Assembly: GCF_030546935.1 (NCBI RefSeq)
Contig: NZ_JAUOPH010000001.1
Span: 310,001-374,000, forward strand
Length of the DNA: 64,000 nt
From: Marinobacter sp. 2_MG-2023
GTDB lineage: Bacteria > Pseudomonadota > Gammaproteobacteria > Pseudomonadales > Oleiphilaceae
Direction: 5' to 3'
Shown here: positions 47,173-56,400 of the stretch, piece after piece
Layout: each line of letters starts with the position of its first letter
How positions within the stretch are numbered: position 1 is the first letter of the stretch
Made by a program: the position numbers and the translations under genes
Notes under the pieces: generated by a model
What the model was told of the DNA's origin: nothing
What the model saw: only the letters and a program-made list of their open reading frames with translations
Database searches by the model: none

Positions 47173-48531
47173 TCAGCGGCGAGCAGCCCTTCTCGCAGAG
47201 GAAGCAGTAAACTCACTGCCACGAAAACCGGGGTTGTAATCGTAGGCCGGATAATTGTCATCCAGACCATCAATGTAATAACGCTTCGACTTGAGGTCGT
47301 ACGTCATCTCCATAGTAGTCCAGAACACAGGCTCTTGGTAATAGCTGATATTGTGAGCTTCGGAAACCCGCCACAAATCACCGTTTTCGTCATACTCTTC
47401 GGACATGAGGATCTGCCAGCTATCTTCATCTACATAGAACACACGACGGTCGTAGATATGTTTGATACCAGTGCGACGCTTTGCCTCAACTACCCACACC
47501 CGATGTAGTTCATAACGTGTGAGCTGCTGGTTAATGTGACCGGCGCGAATCACATCATCCGGGCTGACATCTTCATCGTGTAACTTGTAAGCGTTATAAG
47601 GAACAAAGAGCTCACGCTTACCTTTCAAAACCCAGTCATACTGGTTGGGAGCGCCGTTATACATATCTTTCTGGTCAACAGAACGCAGAGAAGACGAGTT
47701 CGGTAAATCTGTCTCATAGGCCAGGTTCGGAGAACGCCTCAGGCGCCGAGATCCAGAATCATAGCGCCAGGCTAAACGCGGCGAGCGAACCTGATCCAGT
47801 GTTTCGTGCACAAGCGTGATAGTACCTGCCAATGTTGAGGGCGAGATCGTATCGGTCTTGAGGTAGAAAATTTTGTTATCGATATCGGCAAGTTCTGTAT
47901 TCTTCTTGCTGTAAGCAAAGTAATAATCGTATTGATTTACTACCGGGTTAAAAGAACCGTCCACCTGAGGCGTGGCTGAGCCACTTCGGAACGAGACCTC
48001 TTCACCACGGTAACGCAGAATATGGTTCCATATAACTTCGAGCCCGTTTGCGGGGATCGGAAACGGGCTGGTCATGATCGTGTTGCGAACACCATTTCCG
48101 TTATCCAGTACTTCAGCGCTCAGAGCGTTCTCGTAGAATTTGTCGTACACATGCTCCGGAAACGCCGCTGTGCGACGAGTCTGGTAAACCGGCATGAAAA
48201 AATCCGGGCCATACTGACGGAGCATCTGGAGAGAGCCTTCGGAGAGCTTATCCTTGTAGAGGTGCATATTGTTCGATGTTATTACGAACAACGTCTCATC
48301 TTGAGGAAACGGATCTGTCTCCACCTGACCCTTGCGCCAGCTTGCAGGTGCTTCTGACAGCCCACCTGTCCATTCGGGAATGCTGCCAGAGGCATTGGCC
48401 GAACGCTCGGCACCAACCGGCGTCAGATCCTGCTTGAGCCGTTCTGCTTCCGCTAACGATACTCCTGACAGCGCCTGCCCGGAAAACCCGAGCGAAAGCA
48501 CTGCAACACATGCGACAACTTGGCCCCGCAT
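47173..48531 (-). CDS. DUF1329 periplasmic/outer-membrane protein
   Basis: About 452 residues with a Sec signal peptide (MRGQVVACVAVLSLGFSGQALS) and a mature DUF1329 domain (VSLAEAERLKQDLTPVGAER, GTITLVHETLDQVRSPRLAW, RRVFYVDEDSWQILMSEEYD). Related to LolB-fold lipoprotein-sorting-like proteins; in Pseudomonas and Marinobacter such genes are often linked to RND-type transporters and lipid or steroid uptake, but none is adjacent here. The ATG at 48531 has GGAGG seven bases upstream, so the earlier start at 48561 is rejected. Confidence 0.88.
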   Translation of the reverse strand: MRGQVVACVAVLSLGFSGQALSGVSLAEAERLKQDLTPVGAERSANASGSIPEWTGGLSEAPASWRKGQVETDPFPQDETLFVITSNNMHLYKDKLSEGSLQMLRQYGPDFFMPVYQTRRTAAFPEHVYDKFYENALSAEVLDNGNGVRNTIMTSPFPIPANGLEVIWNHILRYRGEEVSFRSGSATPQVDGSFNPVVNQYDYYFAYSKKNTELADIDNKIFYLKTDTISPSTLAGTITLVHETLDQVRSPRLAWRYDSGSRRLRRSPNLAYETDLPNSSSLRSVDQKDMYNGAPNQYDWVLKGKRELFVPYNAYKLHDEDVSPDDVIRAGHINQQLTRYELHRVWVVEAKRRTGIKHIYDRRVFYVDEDSWQILMSEEYDENGDLWRVSEAHNISYYQEPVFWTTMEMTYDLKSKRYYIDGLDDNYPAYDYNPGFRGSEFTASSARRAARR

Positions 48532-48773
48532 TTCAAACCCTCCAGACAATCGAAAACCCAAAATTCAATGCTGCTTTTTCCCAAATTCAAACAGCCGTTT
48601 CAAGTGAATGTTTGTGTTTTATTGTCACCTGGGGGCTTGGAGCTAAGGGTTGAAGAAATCTACGCGCTGGAATGCTACAATGGTGGGCTGTTTTATTCAC
48701 GGGCAGTTCGGGCGGAGAAATTCCCGCAATCGAGAACGCACAAAAGCCCCCAAATGCACGGCAGACACGATCA

Positions 48774-49280
48774 ATGGCATCTCAATGGTATTCTCTGGTT
48801 TCTCAAAAGCTGTTTCTTGCAAGAACGCTTCTGGAAATGCCGGAGAAGCTTGCCGATAGCGGAAATGCTAATCATGCTCCAGCGCAGAAACTGCAGCATG
48901 AGGCGGCTATTCAGGGCTCTATCGAGCTCCTGCTAAGGGCAAGACGGCTATTATTGATAATGATTACCAGGTTCTACCAGAAGCGTTCGGAGGAGCCTTC
49001 GTCGTTGGGGGAGCTGGCAAATCTGATCGGCGAACAAGCCACCGAAATCAGAAAATTAAGAGCTCTTGAGCAGGAGGCGGGTAGTTGGTGGAACTACCTT
49101 GACCAGCTGGAAGCCACTCAAAGCAGGCCGCCCGCAGCACGAAAAACGGTTAATGCAGAAAATATCATTGCCGTATCAGCTGACGCAGGACCCGACCGTT
49201 CCGCACAAACGCTCCTGAAGACTATGAATGCGATAAAACAGTTTGCCGACAACCTGGAAGAGCAACACGGCGAGTGGTAA
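48774..49280 (+). CDS. DUF6586-like conserved protein
   Basis: A 168-residue helical protein starting MASQWYSLVSQKLFLARTLL. This N-terminus is typical of a small family found near lexA/sulA in pseudomonads (QWY...QKL.LAR). No known catalytic motif. Function unknown. The start at 48774 is chosen from the conserved N-terminus; the frame is open 34 codons upstream with no similarity. Confidence 0.75.
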   Translation: MASQWYSLVSQKLFLARTLLEMPEKLADSGNANHAPAQKLQHEAAIQGSIELLLRARRLLLIMITRFYQKRSEEPSSLGELANLIGEQATEIRKLRALEQEAGSWWNYLDQLEATQSRPPAARKTVNAENIIAVSADAGPDRSAQTLLKTMNAIKQFADNLEEQHGEW

Positions 49281-49344
49281 CTACCCTCGACCACTGCAGC
49301 AATCACCGCTACTTCCGGTTCTCAACATGATAAAGGTTAATGAA

Positions 49345-49605
49345 ATGTCACCATCGTTTTTCGAAATTGTACAACTAAGCAACGGCGACTATGCCCTGCG
49401 ACGCATCGACGATGACAGTGAGCCGCTGGTCAAAATTTCCTTTTCAGGTGAAGCTCGCGAAATGCTGGAAGATCGGGATATGTCTGTTGCCAAAGCAATG
49501 ATTGCCGCGGGAATAGAAGCCGCTGGCAACATCACTCACGACATTGACTGGGAAGAAGACGAGCTGGACGCTTCAGACGCTCAGCCCGCATACACTCTGC
49601 ACTGA
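49345..49605 (+). CDS. Small conserved acidic hypothetical protein
   Basis: About 86 residues, MSPSFFEIVQLSNGDYALRR..., strongly acidic at the C-terminus (WEEDELDASDAQP). AAGG lies just upstream of the ATG at 49345; an ATG at 49327 is also in frame. It follows the DUF6586-like gene by 64 bases and converges on sulA. Similar small proteins sit beside lexA-sulA in pseudomonads. Function unknown. Confidence 0.7.
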   Translation: MSPSFFEIVQLSNGDYALRRIDDDSEPLVKISFSGEAREMLEDRDMSVAKAMIAAGIEAAGNITHDIDWEEDELDASDAQPAYTLH

Positions 49606-49614
49606 AGGCAGGCT

Positions 49615-50106
49615 TTACCGCTGCCGGAGCACAACACCATGGCTGTTGCCCTCCGCCGCAGCCTTCTGCAGAGAATCAAAGGCTGTCTTACCCAGTTTAC
49701 GGGTCCACATCACTACCGCATGACAGGTACCTGCGCTCAGGGCTCTTTCCGCAAGCTGACGTGCCGGGTACTCTGCGGTAGAGCGCAGCACCAAAAGCTC
49801 TCCAGCAACAATCCCGTGCATTTTCTGCCACTTGCTCACGAGCGCCTGGGGAGGATCAATCCAGGCCAGCCAGCGCTTTTCCTGGTTAAGCTGAGTCAGC
49901 ATCGGCAACAGTAATTGAAAATTCTCCACCTGCCCTTCTGGCATTATGATTTCCGTAACGTTGCCAGCAGGCGCGGATTCCCTGATATCCGGTTTATGCC
50001 GGGCCCGAATGACTGTGCGCTGCTTTCGGGCGGTATACTCCGGCACAGGGCAAGGTAAAATAGCTTGCTGCCACGCCATGTTCTGATTAAAGCTTAGCTG
50101 TTCCAT
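49615..50106 (-). CDS. sulA: SOS cell-division inhibitor SulA
   Basis: Blocks FtsZ during DNA damage. The 163-residue protein has a RecA-like inactive fold with VTEIIMPEGQVENFQLLLPM, RWLAWIDPPQ and the end SGTCHAVVMWTRKLGK-like region (AGTCHAVVMWTRKL). It is 44 bases downstream of lexA in the same direction, with its own SOS box between. Confidence 0.9.
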   Translation of the reverse strand: MEQLSFNQNMAWQQAILPCPVPEYTARKQRTVIRARHKPDIRESAPAGNVTEIIMPEGQVENFQLLLPMLTQLNQEKRWLAWIDPPQALVSKWQKMHGIVAGELLVLRSTAEYPARQLAERALSAGTCHAVVMWTRKLGKTAFDSLQKAAAEGNSHGVVLRQR

Positions 50107-50129
50107 AATTCACCCGTTTTTCAATGCGT

Positions 50130-50145
50130 CTGTGGTTTATACCAG
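50130..50145 (-). promoter_or_regulatory. LexA box of sulA
   Basis: CTGTGGTTTATACCAG on the plus strand, that is CTGG-N8-ACAG on the minus strand, one base off the CTGT-N8-ACAG consensus. It overlaps a TATAAA -10-like box, 24 bases before the sulA ATG. Confidence 0.78.
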
Positions 50146-50150
50146 CCCGA

Positions 50151-50759
50151 TCAGTGCAGATCAGAGCGCCGGATAACACCTACACCCAGCCCTTCAATGA
50201 ACAGCTCCTGCTCCGTAAGATCGACTTCAATCGGCGCAAACTCTTCATTTTCGGCAATCAGATAGACCTTCGAACCCTCTTTCCGGAAACGCTTTACAGT
50301 CACTTCCTCACCCACTCTGGCTACAACAACCTGCCCGTTATGCACATCCTGAGTGCTGTGAACTGCCAGAAGATCGCCGTCAAGAATCCCGATGTCCTTC
50401 ATACTCATGCCCCGGACCCGCAGGAGATAGTCGGCCGAAGGCGAGAAAAACTCCGGCTTCAGCGTACAATGATCTTCAATATGTTCCTGGGCCAGGATCG
50501 GACTGCCCGCCGCCACCTGACCGATCACAGGCAGCCCCAGATCTTCAGCGGCTTCTGGCAGACGTATGCCCCGGCTCGCACCCGGCACCATCTCAATAGC
50601 GCCCTTACGTGCCAGTGCCCGCAGGTGTTCCTCAGCGGCATTCGCCGAACGAAATCCAAGCTCTGCGGCTATTTCTGCGCGAGTGGGCGGGTAACCGGTT
50701 TCATCCACGGATCGGCGAATAATTTCCAGTACCTGAGTCTGTCTTGCTGTCAGCTTCAT
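50151..50759 (-). CDS. lexA: SOS repressor LexA
   Basis: Represses SOS genes and cuts itself when RecA is activated. From the ATG at 50759 ([20 protein letters not shown]) it has 202 residues, the Escherichia coli length. It has an N-terminal winged helix, the cleavage bond Ala84-Gly85 in QVAAGSP, catalytic Ser119 (RVRGMSM) and Lys156 (EEVTVKR), the same numbers as in E. coli. The frame is open to 51272 but the upstream part is only the opposite strand of the amidoligase gene. Confidence 0.97.
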   Translation of the reverse strand: MKLTARQTQVLEIIRRSVDETGYPPTRAEIAAELGFRSANAAEEHLRALARKGAIEMVPGASRGIRLPEAAEDLGLPVIGQVAAGSPILAQEHIEDHCTLKPEFFSPSADYLLRVRGMSMKDIGILDGDLLAVHSTQDVHNGQVVVARVGEEVTVKRFRKEGSKVYLIAENEEFAPIEVDLTEQELFIEGLGVGVIRRSDLH

Positions 50760-50842
50760 TGTTGCGCTGCTCCGCTTGCTGCATGCAGGGCTTATACATG
50801 CCGGGTCTGATATCTGCTGGCAGATACGGCCTGCCAGCATTC

Positions 50843-50858
50843 CTGTTTGTTTATACAG
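50843..50858 (-). promoter_or_regulatory. LexA box (autoregulation of lexA)
   Basis: CTGTTTGTTTATACAG, a perfect CTGT-N8-ACAG operator. It lies right at the expected transcription start of the lexA promoter. A further half-site (CTGTATATAGT on the minus strand, ending 50876) overlaps the -10 box. Confidence 0.88.
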
Positions 50859-50865
50859 TGTTTTG

Positions 50866-50894
50866 ACTATATACAGTGTTTTATCCAGTGTAAA
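50866..50894 (-). promoter_or_regulatory. lexA promoter (sigma-70)
   Basis: Minus strand TTTACA, 17-base spacer, TATAGT: both boxes match 5 of 6. The operator at 50843-50858 covers the start site, giving direct repression by LexA. Confidence 0.75.
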
Positions 50895-50987
50895 GTCGCG
50901 CACCCTAATTTCTTTCAACCCCTTAACCGACGCTCTTAAGTGAGTGTGATATGGTAAAAAGATCGCAAATTCATCCCAGTGAGTCCT

Positions 50988-51989
50988 ATGAACAACGCTA
51001 CGTCCTGCAAAATGCCAGACATACTGAAAACAACCGATGGAAAAGAACGCCGTGTCGGTGTTGAAATCGAACTGTCCGGGCTTGGGTATGAGCAACTTGT
51101 CAGTATCGTTGCGGAACTTCTCGATGGAACCCCGACACTCGAATCCCGCTATGTGAGCAAGCTTCAGACATCGATGGGTGATTTCATCATTGAACTTGAT
51201 TCCGAGCAGGTGAAAGATTTCGATCTTACGGATGACAGAGTTCCAGAGGTACTGCGTGAACTTGGCGGGCAAGCCATGGAGGTTATCGACGCGGCAGCTG
51301 AGCGCATTGTTCCGCTAGAGATTGTGAGTCCTCCTTTACCGTTCTCCGAAATTCAACAGATCGAATATCTGGTCAAGGAGCTACGCGAAGCCGGCGCACT
51401 GGGTAGCCGGGAGGCTATCTATTTTGCATTCGGCTTACAGTTGAACCCGGAACTACCGGATCTTACACCAGCAACACTGATTCGCTATTTCCAGGCTTTT
51501 GCCGTGCTCTATGACTGGCTCAAAGCTCACCACCAACTGGATATCAGCAGAAAGTTCACGCCCTATATCGAACCCTGGAGCAGCCGCTATACAGACCTAC
51601 TGGTGACGGAGGGCTATTCGCCGGACCAACACCAGATGATGGTTGACTACCTGGAATCCAATCCTACGCGCAACCGTGCTCTGGACCTTTTGCCTTTGTT
51701 TGCCCATCTGGACAAACCCCTTCTCGATCAGTACGTCAAAGATCCACGCATCAAGAGCAGGCCTACTCTGCACTACCGATTGCCGGACTGTGACATCGAC
51801 AATCCGGAATGGAACTTCTCCAGTGTGTGGAATGACTGGGTGGTGGTCGAGCAGATCGCCAATAATGCAGACGATCTGGCGGAGCTGAGAGCCTTGTTCC
51901 GGGAAAGCCGAAAGATCAGCCTGCGCAATCTCACACATAGCTGGCAGGAAACTTCAGCAAAGTGGCTACAAAGCAAAGGCTATGTCTGA
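50988..51989 (+). CDS. Amidoligase-family protein
   Basis: About 333 residues of the COOH-NH2 ligase amidoligase family (glutamine-synthetase-like fold). It shows [20 protein letters not shown] at the start of the domain and [13 protein letters not shown], acidic residues that would hold Mg-ATP, and later the region [16 protein letters not shown]. Such enzymes are predicted to form amide or peptide bonds on small molecules or proteins. It overlaps the next gene, a class I amidotransferase, by 8 bases (ATGTCTGA). The substrate is unknown. The ATG at 50988 is chosen over the GTG at 50979. Confidence 0.83.
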   Translation: MNNATSCKMPDILKTTDGKERRVGVEIELSGLGYEQLVSIVAELLDGTPTLESRYVSKLQTSMGDFIIELDSEQVKDFDLTDDRVPEVLRELGGQAMEVIDAAAERIVPLEIVSPPLPFSEIQQIEYLVKELREAGALGSREAIYFAFGLQLNPELPDLTPATLIRYFQAFAVLYDWLKAHHQLDISRKFTPYIEPWSSRYTDLLVTEGYSPDQHQMMVDYLESNPTRNRALDLLPLFAHLDKPLLDQYVKDPRIKSRPTLHYRLPDCDIDNPEWNFSSVWNDWVVVEQIANNADDLAELRALFRESRKISLRNLTHSWQETSAKWLQSKGYV

Positions 51990-52704
51990 ACAGGACCTTA
52001 CAGAAAACAACTTGCCCGGCCTGACAATTGGCATCAGCGGTCCCGCCCGCAGGCGCGTCGCGCAACAGTTGATCAGTTTCGGCCTCAGATTGCAGGGTGT
52101 TCGCCCTTACTACATCCGCCCCGGCACCCGCGTAGACGTATCGATGTTAGACGGGCTGGTGCTCTCAGGTGGCACACACGTTCATCCGGAGCGTTACGGC
52201 CAGGAACCCCAAGTGAGCGCCCATTACGACAAGGCCCGGGATAAAACCGATTTTCAATTACTGGAACAAGCTGAGTCTGTCGGCATTCCGGTGCTGGGTA
52301 TCTGCCGTGGCGCTCAGTTTATCAACATATTTCACGGTGGCTCGCTGTGCCAGAACGTAACGCCTCTCAGGGTAAATACCCGCCACAGGCCACTTTTACT
52401 GCCCATGCAGACTGTCCGGCTAGTAAAGTCCAGCCGGCTGGGAAAGCTCATGCGAGCCCCGGTAATCGGAGCCAACCGGATCCACAGTCAGGCCATAAAG
52501 CGCCTTGGCAAAAATCTGCAGGTAACAGCCGTAGACAATGATCTTTTCGTCCAAGCTATAGAAAGCACCCGTGGCCAATGGCTTATGGGGCTGCAGTGGC
52601 ATCCCGAGTACCTGCTTTATCACAGTGGCCACCGGCGGATCTTCAGCGAGTTCGTGCAAGCAGCCCTCTCATTCAAACTGGCCCGACTGGAACCTGCATC
52701 CTGA
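51982..52704 (+). CDS. Class I glutamine amidotransferase / gamma-Glu hydrolase (peptidase C26)
   Basis: A 240-residue class I amidotransferase-fold enzyme. The triad is visible: Cys108 in GICRGAQFI, His207 and Glu209 in QWHPEY. The motif VLSGGTHVHPERY is typical of the gamma-glutamyl-GABA hydrolase (PuuD-like) branch. Coupled to the amidoligase by an 8-base overlap, it may remove, or supply ammonia for, the amide made by its partner. The exact reaction is inference. Confidence 0.86.
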   Translation: MSEQDLTENNLPGLTIGISGPARRRVAQQLISFGLRLQGVRPYYIRPGTRVDVSMLDGLVLSGGTHVHPERYGQEPQVSAHYDKARDKTDFQLLEQAESVGIPVLGICRGAQFINIFHGGSLCQNVTPLRVNTRHRPLLLPMQTVRLVKSSRLGKLMRAPVIGANRIHSQAIKRLGKNLQVTAVDNDLFVQAIESTRGQWLMGLQWHPEYLLYHSGHRRIFSEFVQAALSFKLARLEPAS

Positions 52705-52743
52705 CGAGCCTGACGTTAAACCCGAATTCGGAGACCAAGTGTT

Positions 52744-53430
52744 ATGGCGAGAAACAACAGGAAAACCCGTTCTCTTTGGGTACTGCCACTGTTGGTGCCA
52801 GGTTTGGCCCTGGCTGGCGAGGTTACACTCACCGGAGAGGGAAGTGTCCGGTATGAGCCGGACAGTGCACGCCTGAAGTTTACCGCCAGCGCGGAGCATG
52901 AACAGCCGCAGCAAGCTACTGCTCAGGTAGCATCAATGATAGAACAATGGCACCAGGGGATCAGCGAGTACAGGGCGCAACTCCATGAGTACACGGATGC
53001 ATCGGTCAACCTTTATAGCCGCACACTGCCTGCCGAAACCCGGGAGGCAGAGCCGGAAAAACGGGCAGTTGCCTCCCAGACCGTCAGCTTCACCGTCACT
53101 GACTTATCACTGCTGAACCCGGTCCTACAACAGGCACAAGCTCTGGGGCTTAATTACAACCTGGGCCCGCATCAGTTTTTCCACTCTGAAGAAGCTCGCA
53201 TGGAACGCGAAGCGCTGGCACTGGCACTGGCCGACGCGAAATCCCGTTGCGATTTTGTTGCGCAGCAGATGAACCAGCGCTGCGGGGAGGTGGTATCTCT
53301 CAACATTAACGGTGGTCACCGCCCCATGCCAATGATGATGGCGGCCGAAACAAGGGGCGCGGACTCCATTTCGAGTGTTGGAGAACGGGAAATCAGCGCA
53401 TCTGTAAGCGCAACCTTTGAACTGGACTGA
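52744..53430 (+). CDS. SIMPL (DUF541) domain periplasmic protein
   Basis: A 228-residue protein with a signal peptide (RSLWVLPLLVPGLALA) and a SIMPL domain (VTLTGEGSVRYEPDSARLKF, then QTVSFTVTDLSLLNPVLQQA and the C-terminal ISASVSATFELD). Family members are envelope proteins of unclear role, some linked to oxidative stress. It is 39 bases after the amidotransferase, possibly in the same transcript. Its stop lies two bases from the convergent tamB stop. Confidence 0.88.
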   Translation: MARNNRKTRSLWVLPLLVPGLALAGEVTLTGEGSVRYEPDSARLKFTASAEHEQPQQATAQVASMIEQWHQGISEYRAQLHEYTDASVNLYSRTLPAETREAEPEKRAVASQTVSFTVTDLSLLNPVLQQAQALGLNYNLGPHQFFHSEEARMEREALALALADAKSRCDFVAQQMNQRCGEVVSLNINGGHRPMPMMMAAETRGADSISSVGEREISASVSATFELD

Positions 53431-53432
53431 GG

Positions 53433-56400
53433 CTAGAAGTCCCGGGTGTAGAAGATATCCAGAGAAGCTGCCAACCCACTGGCAGCTTCTAGATAGAAGT
53501 ATTTGCCCAGATCATAACGCAACGCCACGGTACTTATGGGTTCAAAAATACCCACTCCGTAACGAATGCTCAGGTCGTCTGTCAGGTAACCACTGGCTAC
53601 AACGGATGTCTGGTCGCCGCTACCCTCCGCCTCCAGCATGAGCTCGCGAATACCAAAACCTTCTCCAATCTGGCCGGTAACCTTGTTTACCTGGGTCAGT
53701 CCCAGAGAAATGGCTGCTCGCCCCATTTGACCATCATCAGCCTGTCCTCCCGGAGCCCGCCCAAGAATCACATAAGATAAGGCATCGGATTGCGGCATAT
53801 CGGGGCTGGAGAACACCTCGGTCGTAGGTGACTGAATCGGGCCACTCAGTCGAATTCCGGCGACCACAGTGTCCACCTGCCTTACGGCTTCAATGTCGAG
53901 GTACGGCTGAGCCAGGTTACCGACAAACAGCAACCTGGCCTGCCGTATTTCAAGCTCCTGGCCATAGGCATCGTATTGACCGTCCACCAACTGAAGGGTA
54001 CCCCGGGCGTCCATGTCGTTACCGATCCGCAGTGTACCCTCCAGATCGCCGGTCACACCAAACCCGGCAAAGGTCACCTGATCAGCACCTACAACAACCG
54101 TAACATCCATATTGATAGACCGAACAAAAGGCTCTCCCTGCTCCACTCCGACAATGACTTCATCTTCAGATACTGAGACAGCCTGCGCCGGCAGCGCTTC
54201 TATTAAAATGTCCCCCCGGGGCACTTCAATACGGCCTTCAACACGCAGCCCTCCATCACGGAATGCAATGGTCAGGTCGGGTGCCACTTCGAGATGGGCG
54301 TAGGGTTCAATACTAAAGGGTAGTCTTTCACCAGTAATGCGAACCTCACCGCCCGGGGTATCCTGCCAGTCAATATCGCCCCGGATAACGGCTTCGCTTC
54401 GAGCGTTGCTACTTACCCGCCCCCGAATATCCGCAGAATATCCGTCAAGCTCAACACTGATAACCACTTCATCCATGGGCAGAGGCAAGCGCGGATCTAC
54501 CACGTGGCCGTTGGTTAAAGCCACCTCCCCGTGCACAGCAGGCCTCATCAGCGGGCCAGATATGGTCCCTTCACCGTTTACTTCCCCGGCAACTTCTTCA
54601 AGACCGGTAAACAAACCGGCTAGAGCAATATCGAGATCACTCAGTTTGAAGCTTCCTTCAACCTGGCGGTCTTCGCTCATAGGGTCCAGCCTCATATCCA
54701 CAGCAAGCTTACCAAGCTCAGGCCCAGACAAGCGCACCGCGAGATCCGCCTGATCCGGCTTGAGGTCCAGCTCCGTTGTCAGAGTCTCGTAACTCAGGTT
54801 CTCCCACTCACCATCCAGCAGCAGCGCAAACCTGCCCTTACCCGCATCCAGCGTTATACGGCCATCGGGGCCATTTCCGTTTGAGGTGAAGTCAATTTTG
54901 CCATTGATATCGGAATGCCAACGCATCGTCTCCGGCAGAACCGGGGCCAGAGCTGCAGCAGGAAAATCGTTAATTCGATAGGCTATATCAGGTACAGGCA
55001 ACAGGGTCTGGTCATCCGCGCAAACAGAACTTTGCTGCCAGCGCCAGCAATGGGCCGCAAAATTAAGTTCGCCATCATCGCCGTATTCCAGCCCTGCGGG
55101 AGCCTCCAGCACCCAACTCTGCTCCTGACCGGGTAGATCAATCACGCCCTGTGCGAGCTCACCTTTCCAGGTCGCCCAGCCATCACCCGCAGAGCCTTCA
55201 AAGTCCAGCTGCAACCCCATTTCTTCGCGCCGGGCATCAATAGCTACTTCGTGCTCACCCGGGGTGCCCTCAACCCTGACGGCAAGCGACTCGATATTTT
55301 GCCCAGCAACGCTAATTCCTTTGCTCTGCAGCTCGGTGTTGAGGCGGAATCCGGAGTCCAGCCTCGCATCAAGACTCAGCGCATCAACCACCAGAAAGTC
55401 CTGCCAGCGCAGCTCGGTCGCACTTGCGCTTAATGCCCCAAGGGGGTCATCAGACGTTCCTGTAAGCTCCAGCTTTAGCTCAACCTTGCCACCAAGGCCT
55501 GGCAGAACTTTTCCAGGATCTGGCAGTTCCAGGTCCAGGTCAGCTTGCAACTCCTCGCCCCATTGGCCGCTGCCTTCCAGGCGATTATCACCAACAACCA
55601 GCTTCAGCTCCGGCACGACCCAGGCACCGGTTGAGGTATCAAGTCGACCGGCCGCAACAGTGGGGCTGGAACGCCATTGGCCCTCCAGGTCCCAGCTGGC
55701 TTCCATCGTCGGCACCGACCCATCGGTAAGCTGCCCCTCTGTGGTGACCTGACCACTAAGACTGGCCTCAAGAACCGGCACCCAGTAGCCGGGATTAAAG
55801 TCTTTTGCCTCCAGCGCCGCACGCCAGCTCAGCGGCCCGGAAAAATCTACTGCGCCCTCGCCAGAGAGAGAGCCGGCACCCGTCACTGCTGAGAACTCTG
55901 TCAGCCGTGCCTGGCTGGCATCGCCTTCAATAACTGTTGCCAACTCCGCGAGACCCTGAGGACCATCTACTTCAGCCGTCAGATTGGCCTGATAGCGACC
56001 ATCATGCCAGGAAGCACTTCCGTCCAGTGTATGAAGCGAAACAATCGGCTCACTCAGGCCAGGTAGCAGTGAATACCAGGGGAAATCTCTTAGCTGGATA
56101 TCAGACTGCGCACTGACACCGCCCTGCCACCGCGTGTTGCCGGCGAGCACCAGGGTTTGAGGCGATTTACCGGCCTTATCCTGTGTGGAAAGTTGTAACC
56201 GAATATCCCGTGCCTCAGCGGCTGTCACCAAGCCTGCAAGCGCCAGGTCTATCGGCCCTTGCGTACCCTCAAGCATGGCCTGCCCTTGGGTTTTAAATCC
56301 GCCCTGCAGGCTACCTGAAGCTTCGACAAACCAATCGTTCAGAACCAGTGTGTCCGGCAAAGCTTCGGCCGCACGGAACTGTTGTGACTCGACTCGCACG

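Noticed and set aside
50861..50876. Second full LexA box upstream of lexA
   Set aside because: Only one half (CTGTATATA on the minus strand) is good; the other half reads AAAA. Mentioned as a half-site only.
50759..51272. Longer lexA start at 51272
   Set aside because: The extra 171 codons are antisense to the amidoligase gene and cross the lexA promoter and operator. MKLTARQTQ at 50759 is the normal LexA start.
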